Assembly: GCA_963662175.1 (NCBI GenBank)
Contig: OY759218.1
Location: 13,792,480 to 13,856,479 of the forward strand
DNA from: Aradus depressus
Lineage: Eukaryota > Arthropoda > Insecta > Hemiptera > Aradidae
Direction: 5' to 3'
Length of the DNA: 64,000 nt
The translations under genes and the position numbers were made by a program. The notes beneath the pieces are model-generated. The model saw nothing but the letters and a program-made list of their open reading frames with translations. It had not been told where the DNA came from and did no database searches. Of the stretch, positions 20,263 to 30,639 are shown piece by piece. The stretch's first letter is position 1. Each line of letters opens with the position of its first letter.

Positions 20263-21414
20263 TAAATATTGTTATTGGTTTGGAAAAAAAAAAAAAGTTC
20301 TTGATATCATCAAACAAATGATTTTTATTACAACATTGTTAGGAAATTTTGAAAAATAGGTATAGTATGTCTATATACTACACTCTAGGCAGCTGCCTAA
20401 TCTGTATCAGGGATACCACATTGCTCTCAGAGTACGAAACATTATGCACATTGCCCGGCCAATGTGATATATTAACAAACATTTATCACTCTGCCCGACT
20501 GCTCTGGTCATTAATTACTTCGTTCATAACAAATATATATATATATAAATTTTTTTTAGTGCACCGACATTTTCGGGACATTTCCGTCATAGGATTTTTC
20601 ATGAACTTGTACCAATTTTTGCTGTCGCTGGGCTACCATACTACATTTATGCACAAGTTTGAAGGATCTACGTTGGATGGTTTAGGCAGACCGGCAGACA
20701 GATACTCGAACTAAAACAATTGGGTTACTTGGGGCAAAAGGGTACAACAATCAGAAAAGTCCTGTATTAGTAGAATCCGTTTGCTGGTTACCCAAATTTG
20801 TTTTTAATTCTAAAAAATGCATTGATAAAGATATTTTGAGAAAATTGTTTATATGATCAGATGGCAAGAAACTGCAGAAATGCAATCAGAAAATTCAGGA
20901 AATCATTTTGATTATAACTTCGCTCTGAAGAGAATGACGTATTGTTGTGCAGGTTTGTTGAATAGAATCGTCGTAAGCCTTTGCACAAAATCAGAAAATG
21001 AGCAGTGTTAGATTCGTGGAATGAGCGAGAAGCACCCCCACCCCCCGCCTTTCGGCTTCAACAAGTCCTCTGACCCAGTTTCTCCTCAACTGGCCATATA
21101 AAATCTGACAGTTTGTAAACTGTTAGGGAAATAAATGTGACCACATTCAGAGCCGACTTTAAGGTGAAGCAGATGCCCCGACCACACCATGTGAACCACT
21201 CAAAAAATATAAAATTAGGATGAAAATGAAATTGTGAGTTATTAACGAGAAGGTTAGGCTAGAGGTGTATTATGATCGGTAAATCAGTTTTGTGGAAGGG
21301 GTTGGGTCTGAGGTCTGACAACGAAGATTGGCTAAATTACTTCTCGACACTCCAAGGTTCATCCCTAGACCACTACCCCAACTCAAACTCACTATTTATC
21401 ACCTCCTACTCTGG
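20263..21414. other. Mostly unassigned
   Basis: Contains the repeat shared with 6616-6700 at its left, and the inverted copy of the 18.7-kb repeat at about 20430-20530. Between 20560 and 21410 no gene or repeat is recognised. The 121-codon ORF at 20349-20714 crosses the inverted repeat and has no recognisable domain. Confidence 0.4.
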
Positions 21415-21610
21415 GTTTTTTTTCTATTTATTCATGTGAAGCCACAACTACATATACAAAAAATGCACAACCAGCGGCTGGGCTGACATATACTATAAAA
21501 AAAACAAAAATAACAAAAATAAATATGACATGAAAGCCATGAGAGAGGAAAAACACCTAGCGGTGAACCCTCATGGCATCCCTTTATAATAGGAGATCTC
21601 TATGCCAAAC
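21415..21610 (-). mobile_element. Jockey-type LINE 3' UTR (same family as 51.3 kb)
   Basis: On the minus strand: CATGAGGGTTCACCG, CTCTCATGGC, TTCATGTCATATTTATTTTT, CAGCCCAGCCGCTGGTTGTG, then AATAAATAG at the end. These match 52165-52335 almost block for block. Only the 3' end was copied, as is usual for abortive LINE insertions. Confidence 0.85.
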
Positions 21611-21678
21611 TCTCTTTAAAGAATTGTGGGGCATAACTCAAAAACTCTATTAACTGAGAAAATCAATTGTGTTAAAAA

Positions 21679-21780
21679 CTAGAGGTTACCTGGGCGTTGT
21701 CCGGGAGTAACCTGCCACACACCTATCATAGTTATCTTCTTGTTAATTTGCATATTTTTAAATTACTGTTAATAAGTATT
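21679..21780 (-). mobile_element. Helitron-like 3' terminus
   Basis: CTAG at 21679-21682 followed rightwards by AGGTTACCTGGGCGTTGTCC is the inverted form of the terminus at 7279. The body presumably extends to the right but cannot be delimited. Confidence 0.45.
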
Positions 21781-22887
21781 TTATTGTAATATTAAATATT
21801 TAATAAGCTTGAGTACACTTACATTAAGTACACTTGCATTAGATGACTTAACTTAATGAAAAAGCACAGTAAGCATTATTATATATTGTTGTTTTGCTAT
21901 TTTAATTCTACTTCAGGTTGTATAAGCAGATTTTCAAACATAATAATACATATAGCTGGAATATTAAACTCAGAATTTATTTTTGAGATTCAGAATATAT
22001 TTGATATATAAATGGCTTCTCTCCCTCATCACTATTTACAATTTTCAGCATTTAAATAGTAATAATCTTTTTGATCTCAACACACACACACACACATATT
22101 GTAATGGTTCATATAAACCAGTACATGAAAAAAAGAAAAAGAAAGAGAAGTGTAGTTACAATTATATGAATATGCCACGCCCACCTCCATGGAGAGTGAG
22201 GTTATGTGAAGGTTGTCTTAATTGGTATTGTATAAAATTTGATTAATTTATGAAATTTAATTATATGGCTTGTTTAATTGTAAAAAAAATATAGTTGTAA
22301 TAATATGAAAATAGGAGTAAGAAAAAGAGTTGTAAAAAAAAATATAATTGTAATAAAAAAAAAAAAAGGCATTACGAATTTTAACCAATCAGGTGTAAGG
22401 ATTTTTAAAAAAACAGATGGCGAAGCATGTCCCACGAGGGGAGAAAAAGAGTCGATGTTTGAGAGGGTGTCTGCGGAGTGATATGTGGAAATGTGTATGT
22501 GGAGTGAATTTAATTGTCTGAGGACATAGTGTAAAGAAAGTGATGTTTGTCCCGGAGTAAAGAAGATCAAGTGGTGATGACAGGTAGAGGTAGACTGAAG
22601 ACGTGAGAAATGGAGGATTTATAAGGGACTGACTACAGAAATCAGAAGAGGGTAACTGAGGCGTATCTGAAATCCATACCATCAGTTGGTACGAAATGAA
22701 CAACTTATATTGTAACTTCTTATATTGTTATTATTTAATCTCAACCATATAAAGTCTTTTACTTATAATTTAATTATAAGTGATTAAGTAAATAGGTAAT
22801 AAAAAAAACCTATTAAGTAACAATAGTAAGAGCGGTTACATAAATGGCTTCCGAGAACAGGAACAATTTAAACAATGTAAGCACGGT

Positions 22888-22889
<2 letters not shown>
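21781..22889. other. No recognisable feature (AT-rich)
   Basis: Includes a short CA microsatellite at 22081-22097. ORFs on both strands around 22270-22700 show only low-complexity or unknown sequence. Confidence 0.45.

Positions 22890-22966
<77 letters not shown>
22890..22966. repeat. (AT)n microsatellite, ~75 bp
   Basis: Two AT blocks separated by TTTTTA. Sites like this are unstable and may be misassembled. Confidence 0.95.
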
Positions 22967-22969
<3 letters not shown>

Positions 22970-23159
22970 AAAAAATATAAAAAACACCTTCTGTTAGTTT
23001 CAAAAGCTTTCGTCTAAACGTTCATTCATCTATGCTGGACTGGACCACAACCTGACTGTGACTCATCTGTTGTTCCTTGGATTAAGAAACAGTCCCTTCC
23101 ATTGACTACGAATAGTCTGAACCTATTCATACATACCTAGATTCCTGTAATCTGTTCTC
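22967..23159. other. Short unassigned interval
   Basis: Nothing recognised. Confidence 0.3.
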
Positions 23160-23312
23160 ACGTTCAAGATTGAGAAGTCCTTGAGGAAAACACCTATTGA
23201 TTTTCAGACAATTTGGCCGAAGAGGAGATAAGTTTAGAGGTAGAGCGAAAACTTAGTTGATTACAAATAGGTAATTTGAGCTGGGGAAGTAAATATTTGG
23301 CGATTCACCAAC
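23160..23312 (+). repeat. Rep-A terminal part
   Basis: CACCTATTGATTTTCAGACA, TTTGGCCGAAG, GAGGTAGAGCGAAAACTTAG, GGGGAAGTAAATATTTGGC and GATTCACCAAC. Internal modules are deleted. Confidence 0.75.
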
Positions 23313-24349
23313 TTTTTTTTTGTTTTTCAACTGCATATTCACTTTGGTATTTGATGAAGAATGAGCTTGCCATGGCCAAGATTCTTGGAGTAGTGAGTTT
23401 TGAAAACAAAAGTGGAGCTCGTGACTGGCTCACTAAATGAGAGATAGGGCGGTGGGCTCTAATCAGATCAGAGGACCGGACAAAGGTAGATCCGGAAAGG
23501 AAGCTGCTGATCCAATTAGGAACGGACCCTCCTGGCCAGCTCCAGCTTCGCTCATTTGCACATCCTTCGGCAACAACCCATCCCATCCTACCCGCTATCC
23601 TCCCATTCCACTTCTCACACCATCTCATCAGTGAAAAGTGAAAAAATTAGCAATTCATACAAACCACTTTAAGGGGGTGGAATAGGTAGACAAGCAGTTA
23701 TGTAATCGGTCAAAAATTACATTTTGAAAATAAATAAAACAAATTTTATTATTATTGGACTAAGGTCCCCTAAGAATAAATACATAGAGTCAAAAAGAAA
23801 AGAAACTATTAAATAAAGTATCAGAAAAAATACAAAAATAAATAAAGTAGTGCTACAGTAGATAAATTAAACCTTAATAAATAAAGATAAATAAAAAATT
23901 CAAGTAAAAGCTTAATTATGAAGAAATATACGAAAATAAATATATCTATATAAATATCTAATAAAATAAAATAAATTAATAAAAATGGACAGAGCATATG
24001 AATTAAATGAAAATGTAAATGATAAATAATCTTTATTCTGGAGCATCTAAGAATAATTACATAAGAAGATAAACAAAAGAATACATATATCAACTAATTG
24101 AGAAAGAATAAAGAAAAAAGAAAATAGGCCGCTAAGAATTAATTAAAGATATATAAATGTTAATGGAAAAACCAATGAAAATAAACTAGTAAAAAATAAA
24201 AAATAAAAGAAAACGGAAAATATTTACGAAAACAAAGTAAAAATAATAACAATAATCAATACCTAAATTATAAAGAAAATCCGAGGTCCAACTGGGAAGA
24301 TGAAACTGGATTTTGAGTTTTCACCGGTTTTTAATTTTTTCAACCTCTT
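23313..24349. other. Unassigned; GC-richer patch then A/T-rich low complexity
   Basis: 23430-23640 is GC-richer with open frames on both strands but no motif I recognise. 23700-24280 is A-rich low-complexity sequence, possibly LINE 3' UTR material. Confidence 0.4.
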
Positions 24350-24500
24350 AGGTAGCTAAAGATAGCGGGTTCGTAACCCGGACGTGGCCCTTAGTTTATT
24401 TTATCTGGGAGGTAAAATAAACTTAAGCACGCCTTCCCTCGGATGGGACGTTAAGCTATGGTCCCGAGCCTGCACTATGTCAGGTTAAAGATTTTTTGGT
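24350..24500 (+). mobile_element. SINE1, 5'-damaged copy
   Basis: GTAGCTAAAGATAGCGGGTT and GTAACCCGG are a broken tRNA head. GGCCCTTAGTTTATTTTATC, GGGAGGTAAAATAAACTTAA and CGGATGGGACGTTAAGC follow. The tail ends in TTAAAGATTTTTTGGTTTC, a variant shared with the copy at 62.3 kb. Confidence 0.75.
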
Positions 24501-24879
24501 TTCTTTGTACAGCGTAATTCTGAGAGTGACCCTCTTATACCCAGTAATGCCAGTATGAAATTATTTTGAGAAGGGGGACAGAGATTGATCTGTAAGAGTG
24601 GTTAGTATAAGAAAGTCCTGTAATGGCCACATCACTTTTTTTTTTCACAATATAATTGACGATTTTCAACTGTGAGAAAAACACATGGATCACTTGATGG
24701 AGCGGCTGGTCAGAACCATCGCCTCCTCAGGCAGAAGGTCACGCGGCCAACGACGATTCAGTTTTCGAGATGGGCTGCCTGGCAAGGACCGGATCGACAT
24801 TGCTTCCACTAGTGTGTTCGGTTGAAGTGTGAACTTTTTGTGCAAATTTGTGTGACTTCGTGTAAGAATGGTATGTTGA
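24501..24879. other. Unassigned
   Basis: 24660-24790 is moderately GC-rich (GGAGCGGCTGGTCAGAACC) but matches nothing I recognise. Confidence 0.35.
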
Positions 24880-25068
24880 GATCCCGGTGTAATGAAACAC
24901 GATAAAGACGTACGATTAGGACTCTACAGACGCCTGACTTGGAACAAACACGTTATGCAGACTCGACAGAAAATGAAACGACGGTTTGGACTGCCCAAAA
25001 GACTTCTAGACAAACGATCTCAACTTCTCTTCAACCACAAACTGAGTGTCTGCGTTAAAATTTAACAC
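24880..25068 (+). pseudogene. Jockey-type RT fragment
   Basis: One plus frame reads a LYRRLTWNKHVMQTR block, KMKRRFGLPKRLLD and a LLFNHKLSVCVKI block. This is the thumb-like region following YLGL in Jockey RTs. It stops at about 25062. Confidence 0.75.
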
Positions 25069-25124
25069 ATTACTTCAAAATATTTCCAATGAAAATTTAT
25101 TTTGTATTTTTGAGAAGGTATAAC

Positions 25125-25480
25125 TTTCTTCGTACTTTCTCAAATCTAAGGGTATTTCGTTAGTTTGAAATTTATTAAGGAACTTTTTGGTAAGAACCAA
25201 ATTTTCAGGACAGTTTTCAGCATGTACCTCGCAAACCGGGCGACCTGCAATAACTCGTATTGCTTATAAAATGCACCTTTTAGTTTTCTCATCAACGTTT
25301 GTTTGAAGATAGTTTTGATTAGGTCATAAATACATGCTGTATCTTGTAATGTGGTCTCAATCTTCGTCCGATTTCGGCCCAAATCTAAAGTTAGCACATG
25401 TGACATCTTTATTTCAAATTTCAAGTTCATTGCTACAATCGTTTCTGAGTTAGAGACCTCACAAGGACCATAAACCTAGT
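25125..25480 (-). repeat. Rep-B
   Basis: A second dispersed family. Shared words are ACATGTGACATCTTTATTTC, CAAATTTCAAGTTCATTGCT, TTTGATTAGGTCATAAATA and AACTTTTTGGTAAGAACCAA. Other copies lie at 27.96-28.33, 28.76-28.88, 31.08-31.53, 57.57-57.92 and 62.5-62.8 kb. No coding potential is recognised. Confidence 0.75.
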
Positions 25481-25497
25481 CAGTAGCCTTGTGAGTT

Positions 25498-25690
25498 TAT
25501 ATTTCTTGGTGGTATGCGGATGTAGTGGACTTACTTGTTAAATGAGTAATACCGATGTATCAGTCAAAGAACTGACCCCTTCTCTAATAAGATCACCACC
25601 TGAAGATGTCAGTTTGACGAAACTAATTGTGGTAAAAAATGAAACTATGTTGGATTGATACATCTGTATTACTTACTAAACTACAGTTTT
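25498..25690 (+). mobile_element. FB-2: hammerhead-like short element
   Basis: Starts CTTGGTGGTATGCGGATG, contains TAGTGGACTTACTTGTTAAA, and ends with GATACATCTGTATTACTTAC, which is inverted relative to AGTAATACCGATGTATC near the start. The central motif (25595-25633) is ACCAC - CUGAAGAU - GUCA GUU UGAC - GAAAC - UAAUU - GUGGU. A perfect 5-bp helix I closes a 4-bp helix II and the CUGA/GAAA core. The foldback at 38.6-38.9 kb belongs to the same family. No ORF. Confidence 0.6.
25595..25633 (+). ncRNA. Hammerhead-ribozyme-like motif
   Basis: ACCAC/GUGGU can pair as helix I, and GUCA/UGAC as helix II with loop GUU. CUGA.GA and GAAA occupy the core positions. An additional U sits between CUGAAGA and helix II, which a canonical hammerhead does not have. 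The two-base helix III is broken here (UAAUU versus UAGUU in the 38.7-kb copy), so this copy is probably inactive even if the family is catalytic. Confidence 0.45.
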
Positions 25691-26219
25691 CTTCAATAAA
25701 AACCAGTTCTCATTTAGCGATATTATAAATATATACTACTGATGGTTAGGGTGCACTCAACTGCTCAAGGATCATGGGTGAAGGGCAAGGTGAAGTTAGA
25801 TGGGTCTATAGTAGGGTCCACCAGTTAAACGACCTGGGACCTCCACCAACCTTCACTAACTCTAGACTAACGACCCCCCCCCCCCCCCCCCCCCCCTCAC
25901 CCCTCCTTGACACCCTCAAAGCTAGTACAATAATATAACCTCCGTGTAGTGGAACTAAGCACTGGCCGCTATTAGGAGTAAGGAAGTTTTGTTCTGGAGA
26001 GTGTCCCGGGGGTCCCTGAACCTCGCCACTCAGCCACACTCCTTATGGCAACGTACCATTGAGACAATTTTGATGTCATAGTTATCATTTGGTTAAAAAA
26101 AAAAAGAAAGTTTAAATTTATTTGTTTTATTCTTTAACGTAGGTAATCCAAATTATTGGGGGGCATAAAGATACTTCCCCCCCCCCCCCCCCCCCCCCCC
26201 CCCAATATTGTGGCACCAG
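25691..26219. repeat. Unassigned, with C23 and C27 tracts
   Basis: Pure C runs at 25874-25896 and 26177-26203. The C23 tract inflates a minus-strand glycine-run ORF that is not a gene. Remaining sequence is unrecognised. Confidence 0.6.
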
Positions 26220-26600
26220 AATATGCCCTGCCCTCCCCATTTCACATATTTGACTGCTAAAAAATGAGAAAAGGGATTTTAATCGCTACTGTTTCCTCAG
26301 ATTGTTGAGGAAGCACAACCAAAGTTATAGCGCCCCGTGTAATGTAAAATATATTTCCATAGTAACGCATAGCAATGAATTTTAAAATATATTTTGTGAT
26401 AATATGCACTATGTAAAATTAAAATTAAAATAATTGAAATAATAAAATAAATAAATAATAAATATTGAATCGAAAAGGGCCCGAAAAAAATATCGACAGT
26501 TCAAGACTTGGATTCATTTGGATTTCTTCTAAAGATACTAAAGAGATGCCATTTTGTTTGCCTAAATTTGCAAAAATGTTAAATCTAATCCAAAGGTATA

Positions 26601-26946
26601 GGTTAGGTTAGGTTTTATGACTCATGCCCGGGCTTTAACTACGAGGTCATATCGCCTACTACCAGAGCGCTCTTTCGTCACTCTGGTGGACATGAGCCCG
26701 ACTCTACTGTGGGAGTCCTAAATTTTGCCTACCCTAAATTTTTATTCATCTAGGGTAGGGGTCTTTAACGAGTACCTGACATCGTACAGGCTCGGGACCA
26801 TCGCTTAACGTCCCATCCGAAGGACGGCGTGCTTAAGTTTATTTTACCTCCCAGATAAAATAAACTAAGGGCCTCGGTCGGGCTACGAACCCACAACCTT
26901 GAGCTCAGAAGTCAAGCACGCTTACCACTGAGCTACCGGCGCCCTC
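26601..26946 (-). mobile_element. SINE1, full length, 12-bp TSD, CCTAA-type tail
   Basis: TCCAAAGGTATA flanks it at 26589-26600 and 26947-26958. Minus-strand order: tRNA head (GGCGCCGGTAGCTCAGTGG, B box GGTTCGTAGCC), LINE-like body, GTAGAGTCGGGCTCATGTCC, CATGAGTCATAAAACCTAAC and the tail. The tail reads AACCTAACCTAACC in the sense strand, identical to the insect telomere pentamer in register. Confidence 0.95.
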
Positions 26947-27065
26947 TCCAAAGGTATAAATTATCTTACTGGGTTCTATGGGAAAATGAATACCATAGAA
27001 TTAGAAAACAAATTTTATTTTTTCTTAACCTACATAATGAATTGAATAACTAGTCCATCTTTGTA

Positions 27066-27404
27066 GGTTAGGTTAGGTTTTATGACTCATGCCCGGGCTT
27101 TAACTACGAGGTCATATCGCCTACTACCAGAGCGCTCTTTCGTCACTCTGGTGGACATGAGCCCGACTCTACTGTGGGAGTCCTAAATTTTGCCTACCCT
27201 CAATTTTTATTCACCTAGGGTAGGGGTCTTTAACGAGTACCTGACATCGTACAGGCTCGGGACCATCGCTTAACGTCCCATCCGAAGGACGGCGTGTTTA
27301 AGTTTATTTTACCTCCCAGATAAAATAAACTAAGGGCCTCGGTCGGGTTACGAACCCACGTTCTTGAGCTCAGAAGTCAAGCACGTATACCACTGAGCTA
27401 CCGC
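27066..27404 (-). mobile_element. SINE1, full length, 11-bp TSD, CCTAA-type tail
   Basis: CCATCTTTGTA flanks it at 27055-27065 and 27405-27415. Nearly identical to the copy 110 bases upstream, with the same orientation and tail, so both are young. Its head is clipped (GGCGGTAGCTCAGTGG). Confidence 0.95.
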
Positions 27405-27554
27405 CCATCTTTGTATATTTATTCACTAATTAAGTTACTTCACTCCTAACAGCTGCTTTTAAACAAATAAAAATAATTGATTTTATAATAAAGTATATTA
27501 ATAAACTTAATGTGTGTAAATTTTTTACATCACAATTTATTATTTGTAGTTTTT

Positions 27555-27922
27555 AGTTGTAGAAAAATGTCATTCCATACCATCCCATGGTGATTAAAAT
27601 TTAATGGTAGCTGTTGTAATCAGGAGTTACGACATTTTATCTTTGTTATTTATTTGCTTATTAATTACAATTAACTGTTAATACTTATCAGGAATGAAAT
27701 CATCCTTCGTTGAATTATTTATCACTTGTTTTAAACAATTTCAAACAATCTAAGAAACTGTATAACAAACACGCTACATAATATCATTTCAGGTATGTAT
27801 TAACAGTTAATTGTAATTGATAAGCAAATAAATATCAAAGATAAAATTTCGTAACTCCTGTTTACAACAGCTACCATTAAATGTTAATGACTTTACATTT
27901 TCCTACCACAACCATCAATATT
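27555..27922. mobile_element. MITE-like element with ~95-130 bp inverted ends
   Basis: TTTAATGGTAGCTGTTGTAA at about 27600 recurs inverted as TTACAACAGCTACCATTAAA near 27875. The pairing continues inward through GAGTTACGA, ATTTATTTGCTTAT and AATTGTAATTAACTG-type blocks to about 27690/27786, leaving a 95-base unique centre. No ORF. The exact ends and target duplication are unclear. Confidence 0.75.
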
Positions 27923-27959
27923 AAATAAAATTTAAAATTCGTTGCTATGGATTATTATG

Positions 27960-28335
27960 GAAATTTATTTTACATTTCTCGGAGGGCTATTACTTTGGTC
28001 TTATTTGTCCATTCAATTCTGAGGGCACATTAGCGATTGGAAATTTTATAAGGAACATTTTTGGTAAGAACCAATTTTTCTATAGGACAAACCATTTTCG
28101 CGTAAATGGATGGTATTCAGCATTTATCTGGCAAACCGGTCAACCTACAAATGTGTTTCAGTTTTTTTCACAAATTTTACTTGCTAGTGGCTATTCTTGG
28201 TTAGGTCAGAAATATTAGCGGTATCTTGTAATTTCGTTCAAAAATTAATCAGAACTAAATTAGCACATCGACATCTTATTTCAAGTTCATAGCTACCTCC
28301 ACTTTAAAACGTGAAAATTCTTTGAAAACTCGATC
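27960..28335 (+). repeat. Rep-B, diverged copy
   Basis: GCGATTGGAAATTTTATAAG, AACATTTTTGGTAAGAACCA, CGCGTAAATGGATGG, TTGGTTAGGTCAGAAATAT, GCACATCGACATCTTATTTC. Confidence 0.65.
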
Positions 28336-28754
28336 TCGGATTTTCGCACGATTACAATACTTCCTTATAGTAAATTTATAAGAAAGTAATAAATAAATCT
28401 CAAAAATGAGTAGGTCTAAATTGTACCGGTAGAATACGCTCGCGTTTGTTCAGAATTTAACCCCTGGCTCCGTGCCGCTCCCCTAAAAGACTAGTTAAAA
28501 ATGTCCAGTTATTGGTTCATGAGTAACGACATTATCCCTGGCCCACATCAATAACTTTCCCATTTCTTCCCCCTTCTTCACTCTCTTTTTTCCCCCAATT
28601 TTTATCTTTTTTTAATATATTGTTTTTTTACATAATTTAGACAGCAATGGGGTCTAATATTATCTCAAAAGATTTTAAAGTGGAACATTAGAAAAACCTC
28701 CGAGCACTCAGAAGCTGCGTAAAGTTAGGGAATTTCCAATCACACCTTTTTTCA
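28336..28754. other. Unassigned
   Basis: No gene recognised; a T-rich tract lies at 28560-28640. Confidence 0.4.
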
Positions 28755-28881
28755 TTTGTTTTGTAATCGTGCCAAATTCCGAGATCGAGTTTTCAACGAA
28801 TTTTCTCGTTTCAAGGACACGTTTTGTCAACTTTGTCTGTCTGTTGGTGTTTGTGTGTATGTGATTGGAACTTTGTGTGCG
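28755..28881 (+). repeat. Rep-B end
   Basis: TTTTGTAATCGTGCCAAATT, CCGAGATCGAGTTTTCAACG, and GTGTGTATGTGATTGGAACT lead directly into the tandem array that follows. Confidence 0.65.
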
Positions 28882-29201
28882 CCTTCATCTCTCCTATGAG
28901 GCTCCCCCTATTCAAATGATATGAAATGTATTTTATCATCGCGGCCTGTGCGGATATTTCCCGTTGGGCCGAGGAAGCCTTCAACTCTCCTATGAGGCTC
29001 CCCCTATTCAAATGATATGAAATGTATTTATCATCGCGGCCTGTGCGGATATTCCCCGTTGGGCCGAGGAAGCCTTCAACTCTCCTATGAGGCTCCCCCT
29101 ATTCAATGATATGAAATGTATTTTATCATCGCTGCCTCTGCAGATATTTCCCGTTGGACCGAGGAAGCCTTCAATTCTCCTATGAGGCTCCCCCTATTCA
29201 A
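28882..29201. repeat. ~96-bp tandem repeat, 3.3 copies
   Basis: Unit starts CCTTCAACTCTCCTATGAGG and includes CCCCCTATTCAAATGATATG, GCGGCCTGTGCGGATATT and CCCGTTGGGCCGAGGAAG. Starts lie at 28882, 28979, 29073 and 29169 (spacings 97, 94, 96). Three units are nearly identical; the third has CTGCCTCTGCAG. A minus-strand ORF of 66 codons runs through it and is probably incidental. Confidence 0.95.
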
Positions 29202-29494
29202 ATCTTTTTCTGGAAATCACCAGACGGAGACACGACATTATTAGATCTTTGATGTGGTTAAGGAGCCGAACGTTGGTTTTCAAACTGCGTCTTCACCTAT
29301 TCAGCTCGTCTGATTTGATTGTGACGAGAGGAAACCATGATTTCGAAAAAAGGGGGAAATATTTTCCTCTCAGAAATACCGTTATTTAATAAAGGAAAAG
29401 TTTTTCCCCGTCAAAAAGTGATTGGATAGCTGAAAAAAAAAAAGTTGTCGGTGAATCACTGAGGAATGTACTTCCCCAGCTCGAAATATTTATT
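29202..29494. repeat. Unassigned, then Rep-A terminal block
   Basis: 29435-29490 holds GTCGGTGAATCACTGAGGAA and TGTACTTCCCCAGC (Rep-A). The remainder is unrecognised. Confidence 0.5.
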
Positions 29495-29960
29495 TATTAC
29501 AAAGTCTCCCACATTACGGAACAATGATTTTTTTTATATTTACTTATTTGTTCTACAATCTGTATAAAAACAATAAGCAGAAGAGTTGACAATAGGAATA
29601 AATGATAAATTAATAAGTAATACAAAATAATTAAAACAAATAATAAATAGTCTGAAACAATTTTTTTATATATAATAAATAAATATGAACAAAATAAATG
29701 TTGTTAATAAATTAATAAAAAAAAACATAAAACAAGAGGAATAAAACAAATAAAATAATAATAAATAATATAAAAAATAAATAAAAATATATAAAAAACT
29801 CGACGAGGACTCCAGTAGGACTCCCACACACTACCATCCATCACTCTTCTACTAGTGGAGAGAGGGGGATGGCCGCGGGAGACCAGCGCTGTCAACCAAC
29901 AAACCACTGTCCAGGAGTGGAGAAAGACTAGGAGAGATCCAAGACAAAGGTTAAACATAA
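29495..29960 (-). mobile_element. Jockey-type LINE 3' UTR
   Basis: On the minus strand a GC-rich block (GATGGTAGTGTGTGGGAGTC) is followed by T-rich 3' UTR, GTGGGAGACTTTG and an AATAAATA end. The 84-codon ORF at 29704-29958 lies in this UTR and has no recognisable motif. Confidence 0.55.
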
Positions 29961-30639
29961 AAATATACGTGGAGATTTTTTAAATTAAAATTGTCTACAT
30001 TATGCTAGTTAATGAATTTTAGTATTATATAATATTTATTACGTTAAGTGATAAATCTGAGACACCTCTATATAGAGCCTAAAACATGAATGTCCCGCAA
30101 AGTTCGGAACAGTTGGACACCCTAGCCTAGAATCCCTTGCTGCATGGCACGTACAAAGAGTGCGTGAATGATGTATCCCTTCCCCTTTGAGGAACTTGTC
30201 AGTGTTCAGTTAAACACCACACTACGCGAGTGGTGAGCAAGATTTATTTTATTTATTTTTTTGTGTATTGTATATATGTGCCACTGATGATGATGCGGTT
30301 GTGTTGAATACCAGTGCTAGTCAAAAATAAAACAGTGGGAACGTCTTTTATTTGAGAAATCTTGTCCCACAACATCTTACTATCAGATATGAAATTTTAT
30401 ATTATCACATCGGTACGAAAAATGGTCGTAACAATATTCTAAGCATAGTAATTCGAATGTTTCAGGAGAGACGTCAATGAAAAGAAAAATGCTGGGGAAA
30501 TTTCTCCTTCTACTACTGCTGCCATCAGGTGGGTGCAATAGTGCATGTGCATTTAGCTACATTGTATGTAATATATATATATATATATTTTCTTTTGATA
30601 TGTAATATTACATATCATGTTTTGCATAGCAGTGTCTTA
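29961..30639. other. Mostly unassigned
   Basis: About 30205-30340 carries CACCACACTACGCGAGTGGT, also seen in altered form near 34060 (CACCACACTATACGGGTGG). CTGATGATGATG follows, which may be the decayed end of another foldback-type element. AT microsatellite at 30570-30590. Confidence 0.4.

Larger units (their letters stand above)
26220..27545 (-). repeat. Rep-C, long copy split by two SINEs
   Basis: A long unclassified repeat with other copies at 53.96-54.83, 60.19-60.56 and 61.13-62.05 kb. Minus-strand order: TTGTGATGTAAAAAATTTAC, CAGCTGTTAGGAGTGAAGTA, ACAAAGATGG, TTAAGAAAAAATAAA, ACCCAGTAAGATAA, TACCTTTGGATTAG, GAAATCCAAATGAA, GGGCCCTTTTCG. The SINEs at 26601 and 27066 sit inside it with clean target duplications. 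It may be an LTR or other long terminal unit (it begins TGTGATG), but I see no coding region attached. Confidence 0.7.

Noticed and set aside
25806..26039. Minus-strand ORF with a glycine run
   Set aside because: Created by the C23 tract; no conserved motif either side.
30205..30340. A further hammerhead-like motif (CTGATGATGATG)
   Set aside because: The downstream sequence cannot form a helix II followed by GAAA in the right place.
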